Assembly: GCF_001280005.1 (NCBI RefSeq)
Contig: NZ_LGDW01000445.1
Span: 1-55,262, forward strand
Reading direction: 5' to 3'
From: Streptomyces sp. NRRL WC-3618
GTDB lineage: Bacteria; Actinomycetota; Actinomycetes; Streptomycetales; Streptomycetaceae
Length of the DNA stretch: 55,262 nucleotides
This document shows, piece after piece, positions 1-12,401 of the stretch (positions are counted from its first letter, which is position 1; every line of letters starts with the position of its first letter). The notes under the pieces were generated by a model, which had not been told where the DNA came from, searched no databases, and saw only the letters and a program-made list of their open reading frames with translations. Position numbers and translations under genes: made by a program.

Positions 1-80
1 GCCGGTGGGCCGGTGGGCCGGTGGGCCGGTGGGCCGGTGGGCCGGTGGGCCGGTGGGCCGGTGGGCCGGTGGGCCGGTGG
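1..80. repeat. Ten tandem copies of an 8-bp GC-rich unit
   Basis: The unit GCCGGTGG is repeated ten times without a mismatch and ends at the change to GCGGCC. It begins at the window edge, so the true copy number may be larger. An 8-bp unit shifts the reading frame at every copy, so the array is unlikely to lie inside a conserved coding region. It is probably an intergenic variable-number tract. Confidence 0.95.
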
Positions 81-374
81 CGGCCACTGATCCGCCGCGG
101 GCCCTGGCCCGCTCAACAACCGTCGGGGTCACCCGGGCCCGCTGTCGGACGTCACAGTGGCGGCCACCGGTACCCGCACCCGCGCCGGCACCTCGGGATC
201 CGCCTGCGACACGGACCGCGTGGCGACCCGGAGACCGCGTCGAGGCGCCGGCTGCTGGGGCTGCTGGGCCACTGCGGGAGGGGCCGTGGTCGAACGCCCC
301 ACGATCACCCCCCTCGCCCGGCCCCGCCCCGCCCACGCGGCCGAGCGTCAACGCCGACCACCCGAGGGCCGCTC
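81..374. other. Intergenic stretch with no recognisable gene
   Basis: This stretch lies between the 8-bp array and the 3' end of the SDR gene. A 60-odd-codon open frame exists on the minus strand with a purine-rich sequence before a GTG. Its product is low-complexity (P, Q, R, V) and matches nothing I recognise, so it is not called. No terminator or promoter was convincing. Confidence 0.5.
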
Positions 375-1256
375 TCAGGCGCCGTACACCGGTGCCGGCG
401 GGGGCGCTTCCGTGAGCAGGCCGCGTACCGCAGGGCCGATCTCAGCCGGGGTCCAGCGGCGGTCGCGTACCCGCTGGGGGCCGTGCTGCCAGCCGTCGGC
501 GACGCCGATCACACCGCCCTCGGCCTCGAACACGCGTCCGGAGACGTCGCCCGACTCGGCGGAGGCCAGCCACACCACCAACGGGGAGACGTTCGCCGGG
601 TGCGGGGCGTCGAAGCCGGACTCCGGTGCGCGCATCTGCTCGGCGAACGCCTCGACCGCCTCGGTCATCGGCGTACGGGCAGAGGGGGCGATCGCGTTCA
701 CGGTGACGCCGTACCGGGCCAGTTCGGCGGCGGCGATCACGGTGAGCGCCGCGATACCCGCCTTCGCGGCGCCGTAGTTGCCCTGGCCGACGCTGCCCAA
801 CAGCCCGGCGCCCGACGTGGTGTTGACGATCCGGGCGTCGACCGGCCGGCCCTGCTTGCTCAACTCCCGCCAGTACGCGGCGGCGTGCCGCAACGGTGCC
901 GCGTGGCCCTTCAGGTCGACCTTCAGGACCAGGTCCCAGTCCGCCTCGGTCATGGAGACCAGCATCCGGTCGCGATTGACGCCCGCGTTGTTCACCAGCG
1001 CGTGCAACGCGCCGAACTCGGCTATGGCCCGCCCGATCAGCCGCTCCGCGTAGCCCCAGTCGCTGACGTCACCGAGGTCGGCGACAGCGATGCCACCGGC
1101 CGCCGTGATCTCCTCGGCCACCGCCTTCGCGGCCTCACCGAGGTCGTTGACGACCACGCGGGCTCCTTCAGCGGCCAGCGCGAGGGCGTGTTCGCGTCCA
1201 AGGCCCTGTCCTGCCCCGGTGACGATGACGGTCCGGTCGTGGCAGATTCCGCTCAT
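375..1256 (-). CDS. SDR-family oxidoreductase of the steroid-ring (HIP) cluster
   Basis: This is a 293-residue NAD(P)-dependent short-chain dehydrogenase. The glycine-rich cofactor motif TGAGQGLG lies near residues 13-20, NNAG near 90, and the catalytic Y-x-x-x-K in GNYGAAKAG. Similar SDRs (Rv3548c, Rv3549c, IpdF/Rv3559c types) sit in mycobacterial HIP clusters and oxidise or reduce hydroxyacyl-CoA intermediates; which one this matches cannot be told by eye. Its ATG overlaps the stop of the upstream dehydrogenase gene as ATGA, so the two are translationally coupled. It is the last gene of the minus-strand operon. The C-terminal tail of about 40 residues after the Rossmann fold is also seen in the larger steroid-cluster SDRs. 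Confidence 0.88.
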   Translation of the reverse strand: MSGICHDRTVIVTGAGQGLGREHALALAAEGARVVVNDLGEAAKAVAEEITAAGGIAVADLGDVSDWGYAERLIGRAIAEFGALHALVNNAGVNRDRMLVSMTEADWDLVLKVDLKGHAAPLRHAAAYWRELSKQGRPVDARIVNTTSGAGLLGSVGQGNYGAAKAGIAALTVIAAAELARYGVTVNAIAPSARTPMTEAVEAFAEQMRAPESGFDAPHPANVSPLVVWLASAESGDVSGRVFEAEGGVIGVADGWQHGPQRVRDRRWTPAEIGPAVRGLLTEAPPPAPVYGA

Positions 1257-2317
1257 GTGCCCGCCCCTTCGCTCACGATGTCCGCCACCCCGGTGAGCCC
1301 GAGCTGCCGCGCGATGAACTCCCGGTGCTCTGCGGGACTTCCCCAGTCCGCGGCCAGGGCCCAGGTCCGTTTGACGTACAGGTGGAGGTCGTACTCCGTG
1401 GTGCAGCCCATGGCGCCATGGCACTGGATCGCCGTACGAGCCGTCCGCCGGGCCGCCTCCGAGGCGAGCACCTTGGCCATCGACGTCCGTACGGCGGCCT
1501 CCGGATCCCCCGCCGCCTGCGCCCAGCCCGCCGCGAGGACCGCCGGCCGGGCGAACCGTACCGCCAACTCCACATCGGCCAAGGCGTGCTTGACCGCCTG
1601 GAACGAGCCGACCGGGACACCGAACTGGTGCCGCTCCCGGACATGGGCCACGGTCAGTTCGAGCATCCGCGCGCTGAGCCCGACCAGGAGAGCGGCCGTG
1701 GCCAGCACACCGCGTCGGTAGGCGACGGCGAGCTCGACGGGCCCTTCGGCCAGCAGCAGCCCGCCGCCCGCCGGAGCGTGCACCCGGGCCAGCCGCCGGG
1801 ATCCGTCCACCGAGTCGACCGGCTCGGTCTCCACCTCGTCGCGTGAGTACAGGCGCAGCCCGTCGCGGACACGTACGGCGATCAGGTCGGCGCGGGTGGC
1901 GAAGGGAACCGGGGCAGCACGGGTGAGGGACACCGTGAACAGTGCTGATCCCCCTAGCACAGCTGGGAGTTGAGGTGCGGCTGCAGCGGTGAGCAGGGGG
2001 GCGCCCACCGCTATGGTCTCGGCGGCGGGCACCGGCAGACCGCTGCGGCCCAGGGTTTCCATCAGCGGCACAAGCGCGTTCTCGTCGAGGCCGAGGCCGA
2101 GGCCGAGGGGGGGACCGACACCGGTGCCCTCCGCGTTCTCGGGGATCAGCGCGCCGGTGATACCGACCCCGGCCAGGGTGCGCCACACGGCGTCGACGCT
2201 CTCGGTGCGGCCACCCGGCCATCCGGCCCGGATCTGTTCGGCGCCGACCTGTTTGGCCAGCACCTCACCGGCGGCCTCGGCGAGAGCCGCGTCCCGTTCG
2301 GCTACGGCGAAGCGCAT
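1253..2317 (-). CDS. Acyl-CoA dehydrogenase, short FadE subunit
   Basis: This 354-residue flavoprotein has acyl-CoA dehydrogenase middle and C-terminal features such as HQFGVPVGSFQAVKHALAD and IQCHGAMGCTTEYDLHLY, and a divergent N-terminal half. It is about 20-30 residues shorter than a canonical dehydrogenase and sits directly beside a full-length one. This is the usual arrangement of actinobacterial alpha2-beta2 dehydrogenases such as FadE31 with FadE32 or FadE33, which act on CoA thioesters made during steroid C/D-ring breakdown. That pairing is inferred from order and size. The start is nine bases after the upstream stop, with a GAGGAGGT ribosome site; its own stop overlaps the SDR start. 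Confidence 0.85.
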   Translation of the reverse strand: MRFAVAERDAALAEAAGEVLAKQVGAEQIRAGWPGGRTESVDAVWRTLAGVGITGALIPENAEGTGVGPPLGLGLGLDENALVPLMETLGRSGLPVPAAETIAVGAPLLTAAAAPQLPAVLGGSALFTVSLTRAAPVPFATRADLIAVRVRDGLRLYSRDEVETEPVDSVDGSRRLARVHAPAGGGLLLAEGPVELAVAYRRGVLATAALLVGLSARMLELTVAHVRERHQFGVPVGSFQAVKHALADVELAVRFARPAVLAAGWAQAAGDPEAAVRTSMAKVLASEAARRTARTAIQCHGAMGCTTEYDLHLYVKRTWALAADWGSPAEHREFIARQLGLTGVADIVSEGAGT

Positions 2318-2326
2318 CGCGTCCGG

Positions 2327-3457
2327 TCACCTCCTCGGCAGGCCGAGCAGCCGCTCGGCGACGATGTTGCGCTGGATCTCGTTGGTCCCGGCGTAGATGG
2401 GCCCCGCCAGCGAGAAGAGGAAGCCCCGGCTCCAGGGCCCGTCGACCTCGGCCTCGGGACCGAGCAGTTCGGCGGCCGTCTCGTGCAGCGCGATGTCGAG
2501 CTGGGACCAGAACAGCTTGTTCAGACTGGACTCGGCGCCGACCTGCCGCCCTTCGACGATCGAGGTGACCTGTTCCAGGGTGAACAACTCGTAGGCCTGG
2601 GCCTCGATCCACGCCTGCACGACCTGGTCCCGATGCGCCCCCGCCCCCTTCGCCCGCGCCAGGTCGAGCAGCCGGTCGGCGGTGTGCAGGAAGCGGCCGG
2701 GGGAGCGCAGCGTCAGCCCGCGCTCGGAGCCGGTCGTCGCCATCGCGACCCGCCAGCCCTCCCCGACCCCGCCGAGCACATCGGTGTCGGACACGAGGAC
2801 GTCGTCGAGGAAGACCTCGGCGAACCCCTCGTCCCCGTCGAGCCGTTCGAAGCCGCGCACCGTGACCCCGGGCGCGTCCAGCGGCACGAGGAAGTACGTG
2901 AGCCCGCGATGGCGCTCCGCCTCCGGGTCCGTACGGAAGAGCCCGAACAGGTGCGTGCAGAAGGCGCCACGGGTCGTCCAGGTCTTCTGACCGGTCAGCC
3001 GCCAGCCACCGGCCGCCTCGTCACGGACACCCCGACTGCGGATGCCGGCGAGGTCGCTGCCCGCGCCGGGCTCGGACCAGCCCTGCGCCCACAGGTCCTG
3101 GGCGGCGGCCATCCTCGGCAGGATGCGCCGCTGCTGCTCCTCCGTACCGAACGCGAAGACGGTGGGGGCGAGCAGGAAGATGCCGTTCTGGGTGACCCGG
3201 GCGGGCGCCCCGGCCCGGTGGTATTCGTCCTCGAAGACCAGCCACTGCCACAGCGACGCGCCCCGTCCGCCGTACGCCTCGGGCCAGGACACGACCGACC
3301 AGCGGGCCTCGAACAGAGCACGCTCCCAGTCCAGATGGACCGCGAACCCCGCACGGGTGTCACCGGACGGCAGCGGGTCCCTGGGCACGTTCGCCGCGAG
3401 CCACTCGCGCGCCTCCTGCTGGAACGACTCCTCCGCAGAACTCCAGGTCAGATCCAC
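2327..3457 (-). CDS. Acyl-CoA dehydrogenase, full-length FadE subunit
   Basis: A 376-residue FAD-dependent acyl-CoA dehydrogenase. It shows GWSEPGAGSDLAG and LTGQKTWTT in the flavin-binding middle domain, and the C-terminal signature GPIYAGTNEIQRNIVAERLLGLPR typical of FadE proteins. GTG at 3457 is chosen because GAGGG lies at the right distance and the gene then starts five bases after the upstream hydratase gene; open frame continues upstream but overlaps that gene. With the short dehydrogenase next door it probably forms a heteromeric enzyme in ring-derived acyl-CoA oxidation (inference). Electrons would go to the electron-transfer flavoprotein; etfBA lies at 49.6-51.4 kb. Confidence 0.88.
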   Translation of the reverse strand: MDLTWSSAEESFQQEAREWLAANVPRDPLPSGDTRAGFAVHLDWERALFEARWSVVSWPEAYGGRGASLWQWLVFEDEYHRAGAPARVTQNGIFLLAPTVFAFGTEEQQRRILPRMAAAQDLWAQGWSEPGAGSDLAGIRSRGVRDEAAGGWRLTGQKTWTTRGAFCTHLFGLFRTDPEAERHRGLTYFLVPLDAPGVTVRGFERLDGDEGFAEVFLDDVLVSDTDVLGGVGEGWRVAMATTGSERGLTLRSPGRFLHTADRLLDLARAKGAGAHRDQVVQAWIEAQAYELFTLEQVTSIVEGRQVGAESSLNKLFWSQLDIALHETAAELLGPEAEVDGPWSRGFLFSLAGPIYAGTNEIQRNIVAERLLGLPRR

Positions 3458-3461
3458 GGGC

Positions 3462-4226
3462 TCAGCCCTCCCCGTCCGTACGGCCGCCGAAGGTGTCGCG
3501 GACCTCGGCGGCGACACCCGAGAGGTTGATCTCGAACGTGAAGCCCTGTTCGTAGCGGTAACTGCGCTTGACGTCCCACAGGTCGATGCCGTTGAAGGCC
3601 TCCTTGGCGGCACGGATCACCACCGGGTTCTTCGCGGCGATGTCGGCGGCGATCTCCAGGGCCCGGTCCCGCAGCCGGCCGGCCGGGACGACGTCGAACA
3701 CCGAACCGAAGGCGTGCAGTTCGGCGGCGGAGGCGGTGGCGCAGGTGTACATCATCGCCCTGGCCCGGTGCTGCGGGACGAGACGGGACAGATGCGTCGC
3801 GGCGCCCAGCGCGCCCCGGTCCACCTCGGGCAGCCCGAAGTAGGCGTCCTCGGCCGCGACGATCACGTCCGAGTTGCCGACCAGGCCGATCCCGCCGCCC
3901 AGACAGAAGCCGTGCACAGCGGTGACCACCGGCACCGCGCAGTCGTAGACCGCGGCGAACGCGGCGTAGCAGCCCCGGTTCACCCCGATGACAGCGGCGT
4001 GCCCGGTGTCGGCCCGCAACTCCTTGACGTCCACCCCGGCGTTGAAACCGCGTCCCTCGGCGCGCAGCAGCACCACCCGCACATCCGGGTCGCGGCCGAG
4101 TCGTTCGACCGTCTCCGCCAGCCCGTACCAGCCCGCCACCGGCAGGGCGTTGACCGGCGGACAGTCGACGACGACCTCGGCGATGCCCCGCCCGTCCACG
4201 GTGGCCTTGATGATGTCGGTGCCCAT
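3462..4226 (-). CDS. echA20: Enoyl-CoA hydratase/isomerase family protein, EchA20-like
   Basis: A 254-residue crotonase-fold protein with the oxyanion-hole segments EGRGFNAGVDVKEL and VHGFCLGGGIGLVGNSDVIV. In Mycobacterium tuberculosis EchA20 (Rv3550) lies next to ipdA and ipdB and hydrolytically opens the steroid D ring; the same neighbours here support that role. ATG at 4226 follows a clear AGGGAG site. A GTG at 4277, overlapping the upstream stop as GTGA and also preceded by GGAG, would add 17 residues and cannot be excluded. The symbol is given by synteny and family, not by search. Confidence 0.82.
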   Translation of the reverse strand: MGTDIIKATVDGRGIAEVVVDCPPVNALPVAGWYGLAETVERLGRDPDVRVVLLRAEGRGFNAGVDVKELRADTGHAAVIGVNRGCYAAFAAVYDCAVPVVTAVHGFCLGGGIGLVGNSDVIVAAEDAYFGLPEVDRGALGAATHLSRLVPQHRARAMMYTCATASAAELHAFGSVFDVVPAGRLRDRALEIAADIAAKNPVVIRAAKEAFNGIDLWDVKRSYRYEQGFTFEINLSGVAAEVRDTFGGRTDGEG

Positions 4227-4273
4227 GGGCTCTCCCTGTGTCGCGGGCCGGTTCGCGGCGCGGTCGGCCGTGG

Positions 4274-5365
4274 TCACCGTTTCGCTCCGGCGGTGGTCAG
4301 GCGGGTGAGGACGGTGTCGGCCTCCATGACGATGCGTTCGACGAGGTCGGCGCAGCTGGGCAGGTCGTCGATGACGCCCGCGACCTGGCCGGAGGCGAGG
4401 GTGCCCAGGTCCGTCCGGCCGTCGACCATGCTCGCGCGCAGCATCATCGGGGTGTTCGCCGCCATCACGACCTGGGACCAGCCCAGTTCATGGCTACGGC
4501 GCATGGCGAGGCCCTCGCGGACCAGGTCGGACCACGGCGTGCCGGACACCTTCCGGAACGCGACAGCGTGCCGCAGGGAACGGACCAGTCGCGCGGGCGC
4601 CCGTTCCCGCAGCAGCCGTTCCACCGCTTCGGTCCGCAGGACGCGCTGGGGGATGCCGTCGAGGGCCGGGGTGACGACGGTGTCGGCGACGCCCCGCTCG
4701 AGGTACTCGGCCTTGACGGAGTCGCGCACGGTGCTGTCGCTGGTCAGCAGGAATCGCGTGCCCATCGCGATGCCCACGGCCCCCTGGGCGAGCGCGGCGA
4801 CCAGCCCCCGCCCGTCGCGAAACCCGCCGGCCGCGATGACCGGGATGCCGACGGCGTCCACGACCTGCGGGAGCAGGATCGACGTGGGCACGGCCCCCGT
4901 GTGGCCGCCGCCCTCGGCGCCCTGCGCGACGACCGCGTCCACCCCCCACGCCTGGACCTTCTCGGCGTGCCGGCGTGCGCCGACGGAGGGGATGACGACC
5001 AGCCCGGAGTCCTTGAGCTCGCGGATGACACGTTCGGTGGGCGCGAGGGCGAAGGACGCGATCTTCACGCCTTCGCGCACCAGAAGGGCGCCGCGCTCCA
5101 GCACATCGGGGGAGTCGCCGCGTATGTTCACGCCGAACGGCGCGTCGGTGCGCTCCCGGACGGCGCGGATGGCGTCACGAGTCTCGTCGAGGGAGAGCGT
5201 CGCACTGGCCAATATGCCCAGCCCGCCGGCCGCTGCGGTGGCCGCCGTCAGTTCCGGGCCGGACACGTACCCCATGCCGGTCTGCACGATCGGGTAGCGG
5301 ACGCCGACCAGGTCGCACAGCGCGGTGTGCAGCGCGGGATGGACGGGTGAGGTGGGGGCGCTCAT
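4274..5365 (-). CDS. ipdC: IpdC-like flavoenzyme of the nitronate monooxygenase family
   Basis: A 363-residue FMN TIM-barrel protein: YPIVQTGMGYVSGPEL near residues 24-39, QGAEGGGHTG in the centre and IAAGGFRDGRGL beyond it. By general family it would be called a nitronate monooxygenase (2-nitropropane dioxygenase). In mycobacterial and rhodococcal steroid clusters the same family member, IpdC, is encoded next to ipdAB and reduces a ring-derived acyl-CoA. The gene heads the minus-strand operon and starts 134 bases from ipdA on the other strand, with the KstR2-like palindrome between. Function by context is likely; substrate is not shown by the sequence. Confidence 0.82.
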   Translation of the reverse strand: MSAPTSPVHPALHTALCDLVGVRYPIVQTGMGYVSGPELTAATAAAGGLGILASATLSLDETRDAIRAVRERTDAPFGVNIRGDSPDVLERGALLVREGVKIASFALAPTERVIRELKDSGLVVIPSVGARRHAEKVQAWGVDAVVAQGAEGGGHTGAVPTSILLPQVVDAVGIPVIAAGGFRDGRGLVAALAQGAVGIAMGTRFLLTSDSTVRDSVKAEYLERGVADTVVTPALDGIPQRVLRTEAVERLLRERAPARLVRSLRHAVAFRKVSGTPWSDLVREGLAMRRSHELGWSQVVMAANTPMMLRASMVDGRTDLGTLASGQVAGVIDDLPSCADLVERIVMEADTVLTRLTTAGAKR

Positions 5366-5439
5366 GCCGGTCTCCTTCTCGCGCCGTTCGCCGGGTCGGG
5401 AGTCCCGGCTGCCGAGGGGTTGTCGGTCCAGCCAACGTA

Positions 5440-5461
5440 ACCTAACAATTGTTTGCTAGGT
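5440..5461. promoter_or_regulatory. KstR2-like operator between ipdC and ipdA
   Basis: A 22-bp imperfect palindrome with arms ACCTAaCAA and TTGcTAGGT around four bases; sixteen of 22 positions are symmetric. The core CAA-N4-TTG flanked by A/T and GC matches the KstR2 box described for mycobacteria and rhodococci (AAGCAA-N4-TTGCTT). It sits midway in the divergent promoter region, so one TetR-type dimer could control both arms. No kstR2 gene is in the window. Confidence 0.7.
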
Positions 5462-5499
5462 AAGACTCCGAACGGGTGGCAGCGCGGGAGGAACAGCCC

Positions 5500-6378
5500 A
5501 TGGGTGACAAGTCGATGTCCCTGGAGGACTTCGCCACAACCGTCGAGTCGGGCATGACGATCGGTATCGGCGGGTGGGGATCGCGACGCAAACCGATGGC
5601 GCTCGTGCGCGGGCTCCTGCGGGCCGGTGTGCGCGACCTGACCGTGGTCACGTTCGGCGGCCCGGACGTCGGACTGCTGTGCGCGGCGGGCCGGGTCCGC
5701 AAGCTCGTCTACGGCTTCGTCTCGCTGGACAGCATCGCCCTCGACCCGCACTTCCGCGCCGTACGGGAGCAGGGCGCCGTGGAGACCGCCGAGTACGACG
5801 AGGGCATGTTCGTCACCGGCCTGCGGGCCGCCGCGAGCCGCCTCTCCTTCCTGCCCACCCGCGCCGGCCTCGGCTCCGACGTCCTCACGATGAACCCCGA
5901 CCTGGTCACGATCGCCTCCCCGTACGCCGACGAGGAGTACGTCGCGATGCGGGCACTGCGGCTCGACGTGGCCCTGGTGCACGTCAACCGAGCCGACCGG
6001 GCGGGCAACGCCCAGTACCTCGGCCCGGACCCGTACTTCGACGATCTGTTCGCGATGGCGGCCGACCGCTGCTACGTCAGCACGGAGCGGATCGTGGAAC
6101 CGGAGGACCTGCTCGCCGCCGGACCCGCCCAGTCACTGCTGATCAGCCGGCTCTTCGTCAACGGCGTGATCGAGACACCCCGTGGCGCCCACTTCACCTC
6201 CTGCGCCCCCGACTACGCGCGGGACGAGGCCTTCCAGGCGCACTACGCGTCGGCGGCGCGGGACGCCGACTCCTGGAAGCTGTTCCACAAGACGTTCCTC
6301 GACGGCGACGAACAGGCGTACCACGAGGCCGTGGCGGAGTTCCACGCGCGCCGCGACGGACAGGGGGAGGGGCGATGA
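5500..6378 (+). CDS. ipdA: CoA-transferase-fold subunit IpdA (ring-opening hydrolase, alpha)
   Basis: A 292-residue family I CoA-transferase-like alpha subunit, the same length as mycobacterial IpdA. It starts MSLEDFATTVESGMTIGIGG and keeps the phosphate-binding GGW and TFGGPDVGLL segments. IpdAB is not a transferase: it hydrolyses the last steroid ring of COCHEA-CoA using an active-site glutamate; the acidic EYDEGM stretch at 98-103 is a candidate for that site. ATG at 5500 is preceded by GGGAGGA. The stop overlaps the ipdB start as ATGA, as expected for a hetero-oligomer. Upstream lies the KstR2-like palindrome. A generic 3-oxoadipate CoA-transferase annotation is the main alternative, made less likely by the neighbours. 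Confidence 0.87.
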   Translation: MGDKSMSLEDFATTVESGMTIGIGGWGSRRKPMALVRGLLRAGVRDLTVVTFGGPDVGLLCAAGRVRKLVYGFVSLDSIALDPHFRAVREQGAVETAEYDEGMFVTGLRAAASRLSFLPTRAGLGSDVLTMNPDLVTIASPYADEEYVAMRALRLDVALVHVNRADRAGNAQYLGPDPYFDDLFAMAADRCYVSTERIVEPEDLLAAGPAQSLLISRLFVNGVIETPRGAHFTSCAPDYARDEAFQAHYASAARDADSWKLFHKTFLDGDEQAYHEAVAEFHARRDGQGEGR

Positions 6379-7139
6379 CGGCCGTCACCCGCGCCGAGGT
6401 GTGCGCCGCTGCCTGCGCCGACGCGTGGCGCGACGCCGGGGAGGTGCTCGCGCACACGGCCGGGGTGCTGCCCTCGATCGGCGCGCGGCTCGCCCGTCTG
6501 ACGACCAGCCCCGACCTGGTACTGACCGACGGTGAGGCCTACTTCATGAGCGATCCGCCGCCCCTCGGCCGGACAGCGGCCGACGGAGGCGTCGTCGAGG
6601 GCTGGGTGCCCTACCGGCGGGTCTTCGACATCGTCGCCAGTGGCCGGCGGCAGAGCATGATGGGGGCCAGTCAGCTCGACCGGTACGGGAACCAGAACAT
6701 CTCCCTCATCGGCGACTGGCGCCGTCCCACGCGCCAGCTCATCGGCGTACGTGGCGCCCCGGGCAACACCGCCAACCACCGCACCGACTACTGGGTGGCC
6801 CGGCACACCCCGAAGGTCTTCGTCGAGAAGGTCGACGTGGTCTGCGGTGTGGGCAACGACCGGGCGCGCGGCGGGAAGGGGCTGAGGTTCCACGACCTGG
6901 GCGTGGTGATCACCAACCTCGCCGTCCTCGACTACGGGGACGACGGACGGCTGCGTGTGCGTTCGCTGCATCCCGGTGTCACCCCGGCGGAGGTCCACGC
7001 GAACACCGGCTTCGCACTCGACGCGACCGGCGCCCCCGAGACCCGGCTGCCCGACGCGACCGAACTGCGGCTCATCCGCGAGGTCGTCGACCCGCGAGGA
7101 CTGCGCGACCGGGAGGTGAGCCGGGGCACCGGGTCGTAG
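6375..7139 (+). CDS. ipdB: CoA-transferase-fold subunit IpdB (ring-opening hydrolase, beta)
   Basis: A 254-residue beta subunit matching IpdB in size. It has SIGARLARLTTSPDLVLTDG, then MMGASQLDRYGNQNISLIG, RGAPGNTANHRTDYW and a final NTGFALDATG segment, all in the order seen in IpdB and related CoA-transferase beta subunits. The catalytic SENG-type motif of true transferases is not evident, which favours the hydrolase reading. It is translationally coupled to ipdA by a four-base overlap and ends the plus-strand operon, facing the convergent amidohydrolase gene. Confidence 0.87.
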   Translation: MTAVTRAEVCAAACADAWRDAGEVLAHTAGVLPSIGARLARLTTSPDLVLTDGEAYFMSDPPPLGRTAADGGVVEGWVPYRRVFDIVASGRRQSMMGASQLDRYGNQNISLIGDWRRPTRQLIGVRGAPGNTANHRTDYWVARHTPKVFVEKVDVVCGVGNDRARGGKGLRFHDLGVVITNLAVLDYGDDGRLRVRSLHPGVTPAEVHANTGFALDATGAPETRLPDATELRLIREVVDPRGLRDREVSRGTGS

Positions 7140-7156
7140 GACCTGGCACCCCGGCA

Positions 7157-7179
7157 CGGCCTGCCCTCAGGCACGGCCG
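7157..7179. terminator. Possible hairpin between convergent ipdB and amidohydrolase genes
   Basis: CGGCCTGCC pairs with GGCACGGCCG around a CTCA loop with one bulged base. It lies in the 46-base gap between convergent genes. There is no T tract, as is common in Streptomyces. It could end transcription from both sides. Confidence 0.4.
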
Positions 7180-7185
7180 GCGCCG

Positions 7186-8085
7186 TCATCTCCCGGTCAG
7201 CAGCCGCCGCGGATTGGTGATCCGGAAGGCGTACGCGGCCGCTCCGCCCAGCCCGAAGCCGGGATGCAGCGGCGGCTGCGCGTACGGCCGGTCCGAGCCC
7301 TGGACGACGGCGCCGGCGCCCAGGGCGCGGACGATCGCGTCGACGGCGCGGGGACCGTACGACGACGTGTCGACGAAGACGCCCGAATCACCGTCCGCCT
7401 CCCCGTCACCGCCCCGGGCGGCGAAGCGCTCCCCGTGCAGCGGGGCGAGCCCGGCCAGCAGGGCGAAGCACACGCGCAGACCGGGATGGCGTGGCCGGCC
7501 GAACGCGCGGAAGGCGAACCAGGCGGCGTGCATCTGCTGGACGTACGGGACCATCGCCGGCCACCAGATCGGACCCGCCGCCCCGCCGGGCGCCGGCCCG
7601 GGGTGGACGAGCAGCGGCAGGCCGCGTTCCTCGAGCAGGTCGAGGAGCGGGGCGCACCGCGCGTAACCGGTGGCGTCGCCAAGGGCGTTCGCCGGGAGCT
7701 GGAGGCCGGCGAACCCGTGGTCGAGGTCCTTGGCCGCCGCCTTCGGGTCGATCTCCCGCACGCAGGCGGCGGCCCAGGCGTCGAACGGTCTCGGAAGCGC
7801 GGCCGAGCCCTCGTGGTACGCGTCCAGCAGGGGCCGGGCCTCGGCGGCGGGCAGCCACTCCACGCCGATCGGGGCGGACAGCGAGACGAGCACCCGGCCC
7901 AGGCCGTCGTCGGCGGCGAGTTCCGCGCGGCGGGCGATGTCGTGGTCGGCGGGCGGGACCTCGTAGGGCGGCTCACCGCGCAGGTGCAGGGTCCAGCCGT
8001 CCAGGAACGGTGGCTCGCGGCGGGCGCGCAGGGCCGCCACCAGCGAGGGGGTCCACAGATGCTGGTGCACGTCGACGCTGGTCAT
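7186..8085 (-). CDS. Amidohydrolase-family metal-dependent hydrolase
   Basis: A 299-residue TIM-barrel hydrolase of the amidohydrolase-2 group. The N-terminal metal motif H-Q-H is in VDVHQHLW (residues 7 and 9), LLVHPGP lies in the middle and DTSSYG plus VQGSDRPYA near the C-terminus, the last being the expected position of the final metal Asp. ATG at 8085 follows GGGAGGA. Family members hydrolyse or decarboxylate small ring or amide substrates; no substrate can be read here. It is convergent with ipdB and may or may not belong to that pathway. A 42-codon open remnant ends inside its start codon (see next entry). Confidence 0.8.
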   Translation of the reverse strand: MTSVDVHQHLWTPSLVAALRARREPPFLDGWTLHLRGEPPYEVPPADHDIARRAELAADDGLGRVLVSLSAPIGVEWLPAAEARPLLDAYHEGSAALPRPFDAWAAACVREIDPKAAAKDLDHGFAGLQLPANALGDATGYARCAPLLDLLEERGLPLLVHPGPAPGGAAGPIWWPAMVPYVQQMHAAWFAFRAFGRPRHPGLRVCFALLAGLAPLHGERFAARGGDGEADGDSGVFVDTSSYGPRAVDAIVRALGAGAVVQGSDRPYAQPPLHPGFGLGGAAAYAFRITNPRRLLTGR

Positions 8086-8207
8086 GACGTTCCTCCCGCC
8101 GGGACTGACGATTCTCCCAGCAGCGCGCGCAGTGCGCCCCGGACGTCGTCGGACCCCAGGATGCCGTGACGCACCGCCTCCCCGTCCACCCCGCGGCGCG
8201 GGCGCCT
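8082..8207 (-). pseudogene. Possible 3' remnant of a gene once coupled to the amidohydrolase
   Basis: A minus-strand frame reads up to a TGA that overlaps the amidohydrolase ATG (TC-ATGA). Its last codons give a plausible helical C-terminus (EAVRHGILGSDDVRGALRAL) with high G/C third positions. Two stops upstream close the frame, there is no start with a ribosome site, and nothing coding follows further upstream. It looks like the tail of a deleted upstream cistron. I do not recognise the parent family; chance is possible. Confidence 0.3.
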
Positions 8208-12352
<4,145 letters not shown>

Positions 12353-12358
12353 AGGTCA

Positions 12359-12401
12359 GGGCCAGGGGCGTCACCCTTTGTCGGGGGTGGCGCCCTGGCC
12401 C
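12359..12401. terminator. Long hairpin between convergent beta-galactosidase and PP2C genes
   Basis: GGGCCAGGGGCGTCACCC pairs with GGGGTGGCGCCCTGGCCC across a short TTTGTC-containing loop, with one bulge. It starts six bases after the beta-galactosidase stop and covers the last codons of the phosphatase gene. It can serve both strands. Confidence 0.65.

Noticed and set aside
97..330. Small minus-strand open frame downstream of the SDR gene
   Set aside because: A purine-rich sequence precedes its GTG, but the product is low-complexity and codon third positions are only moderately G/C. Not enough to call a gene.
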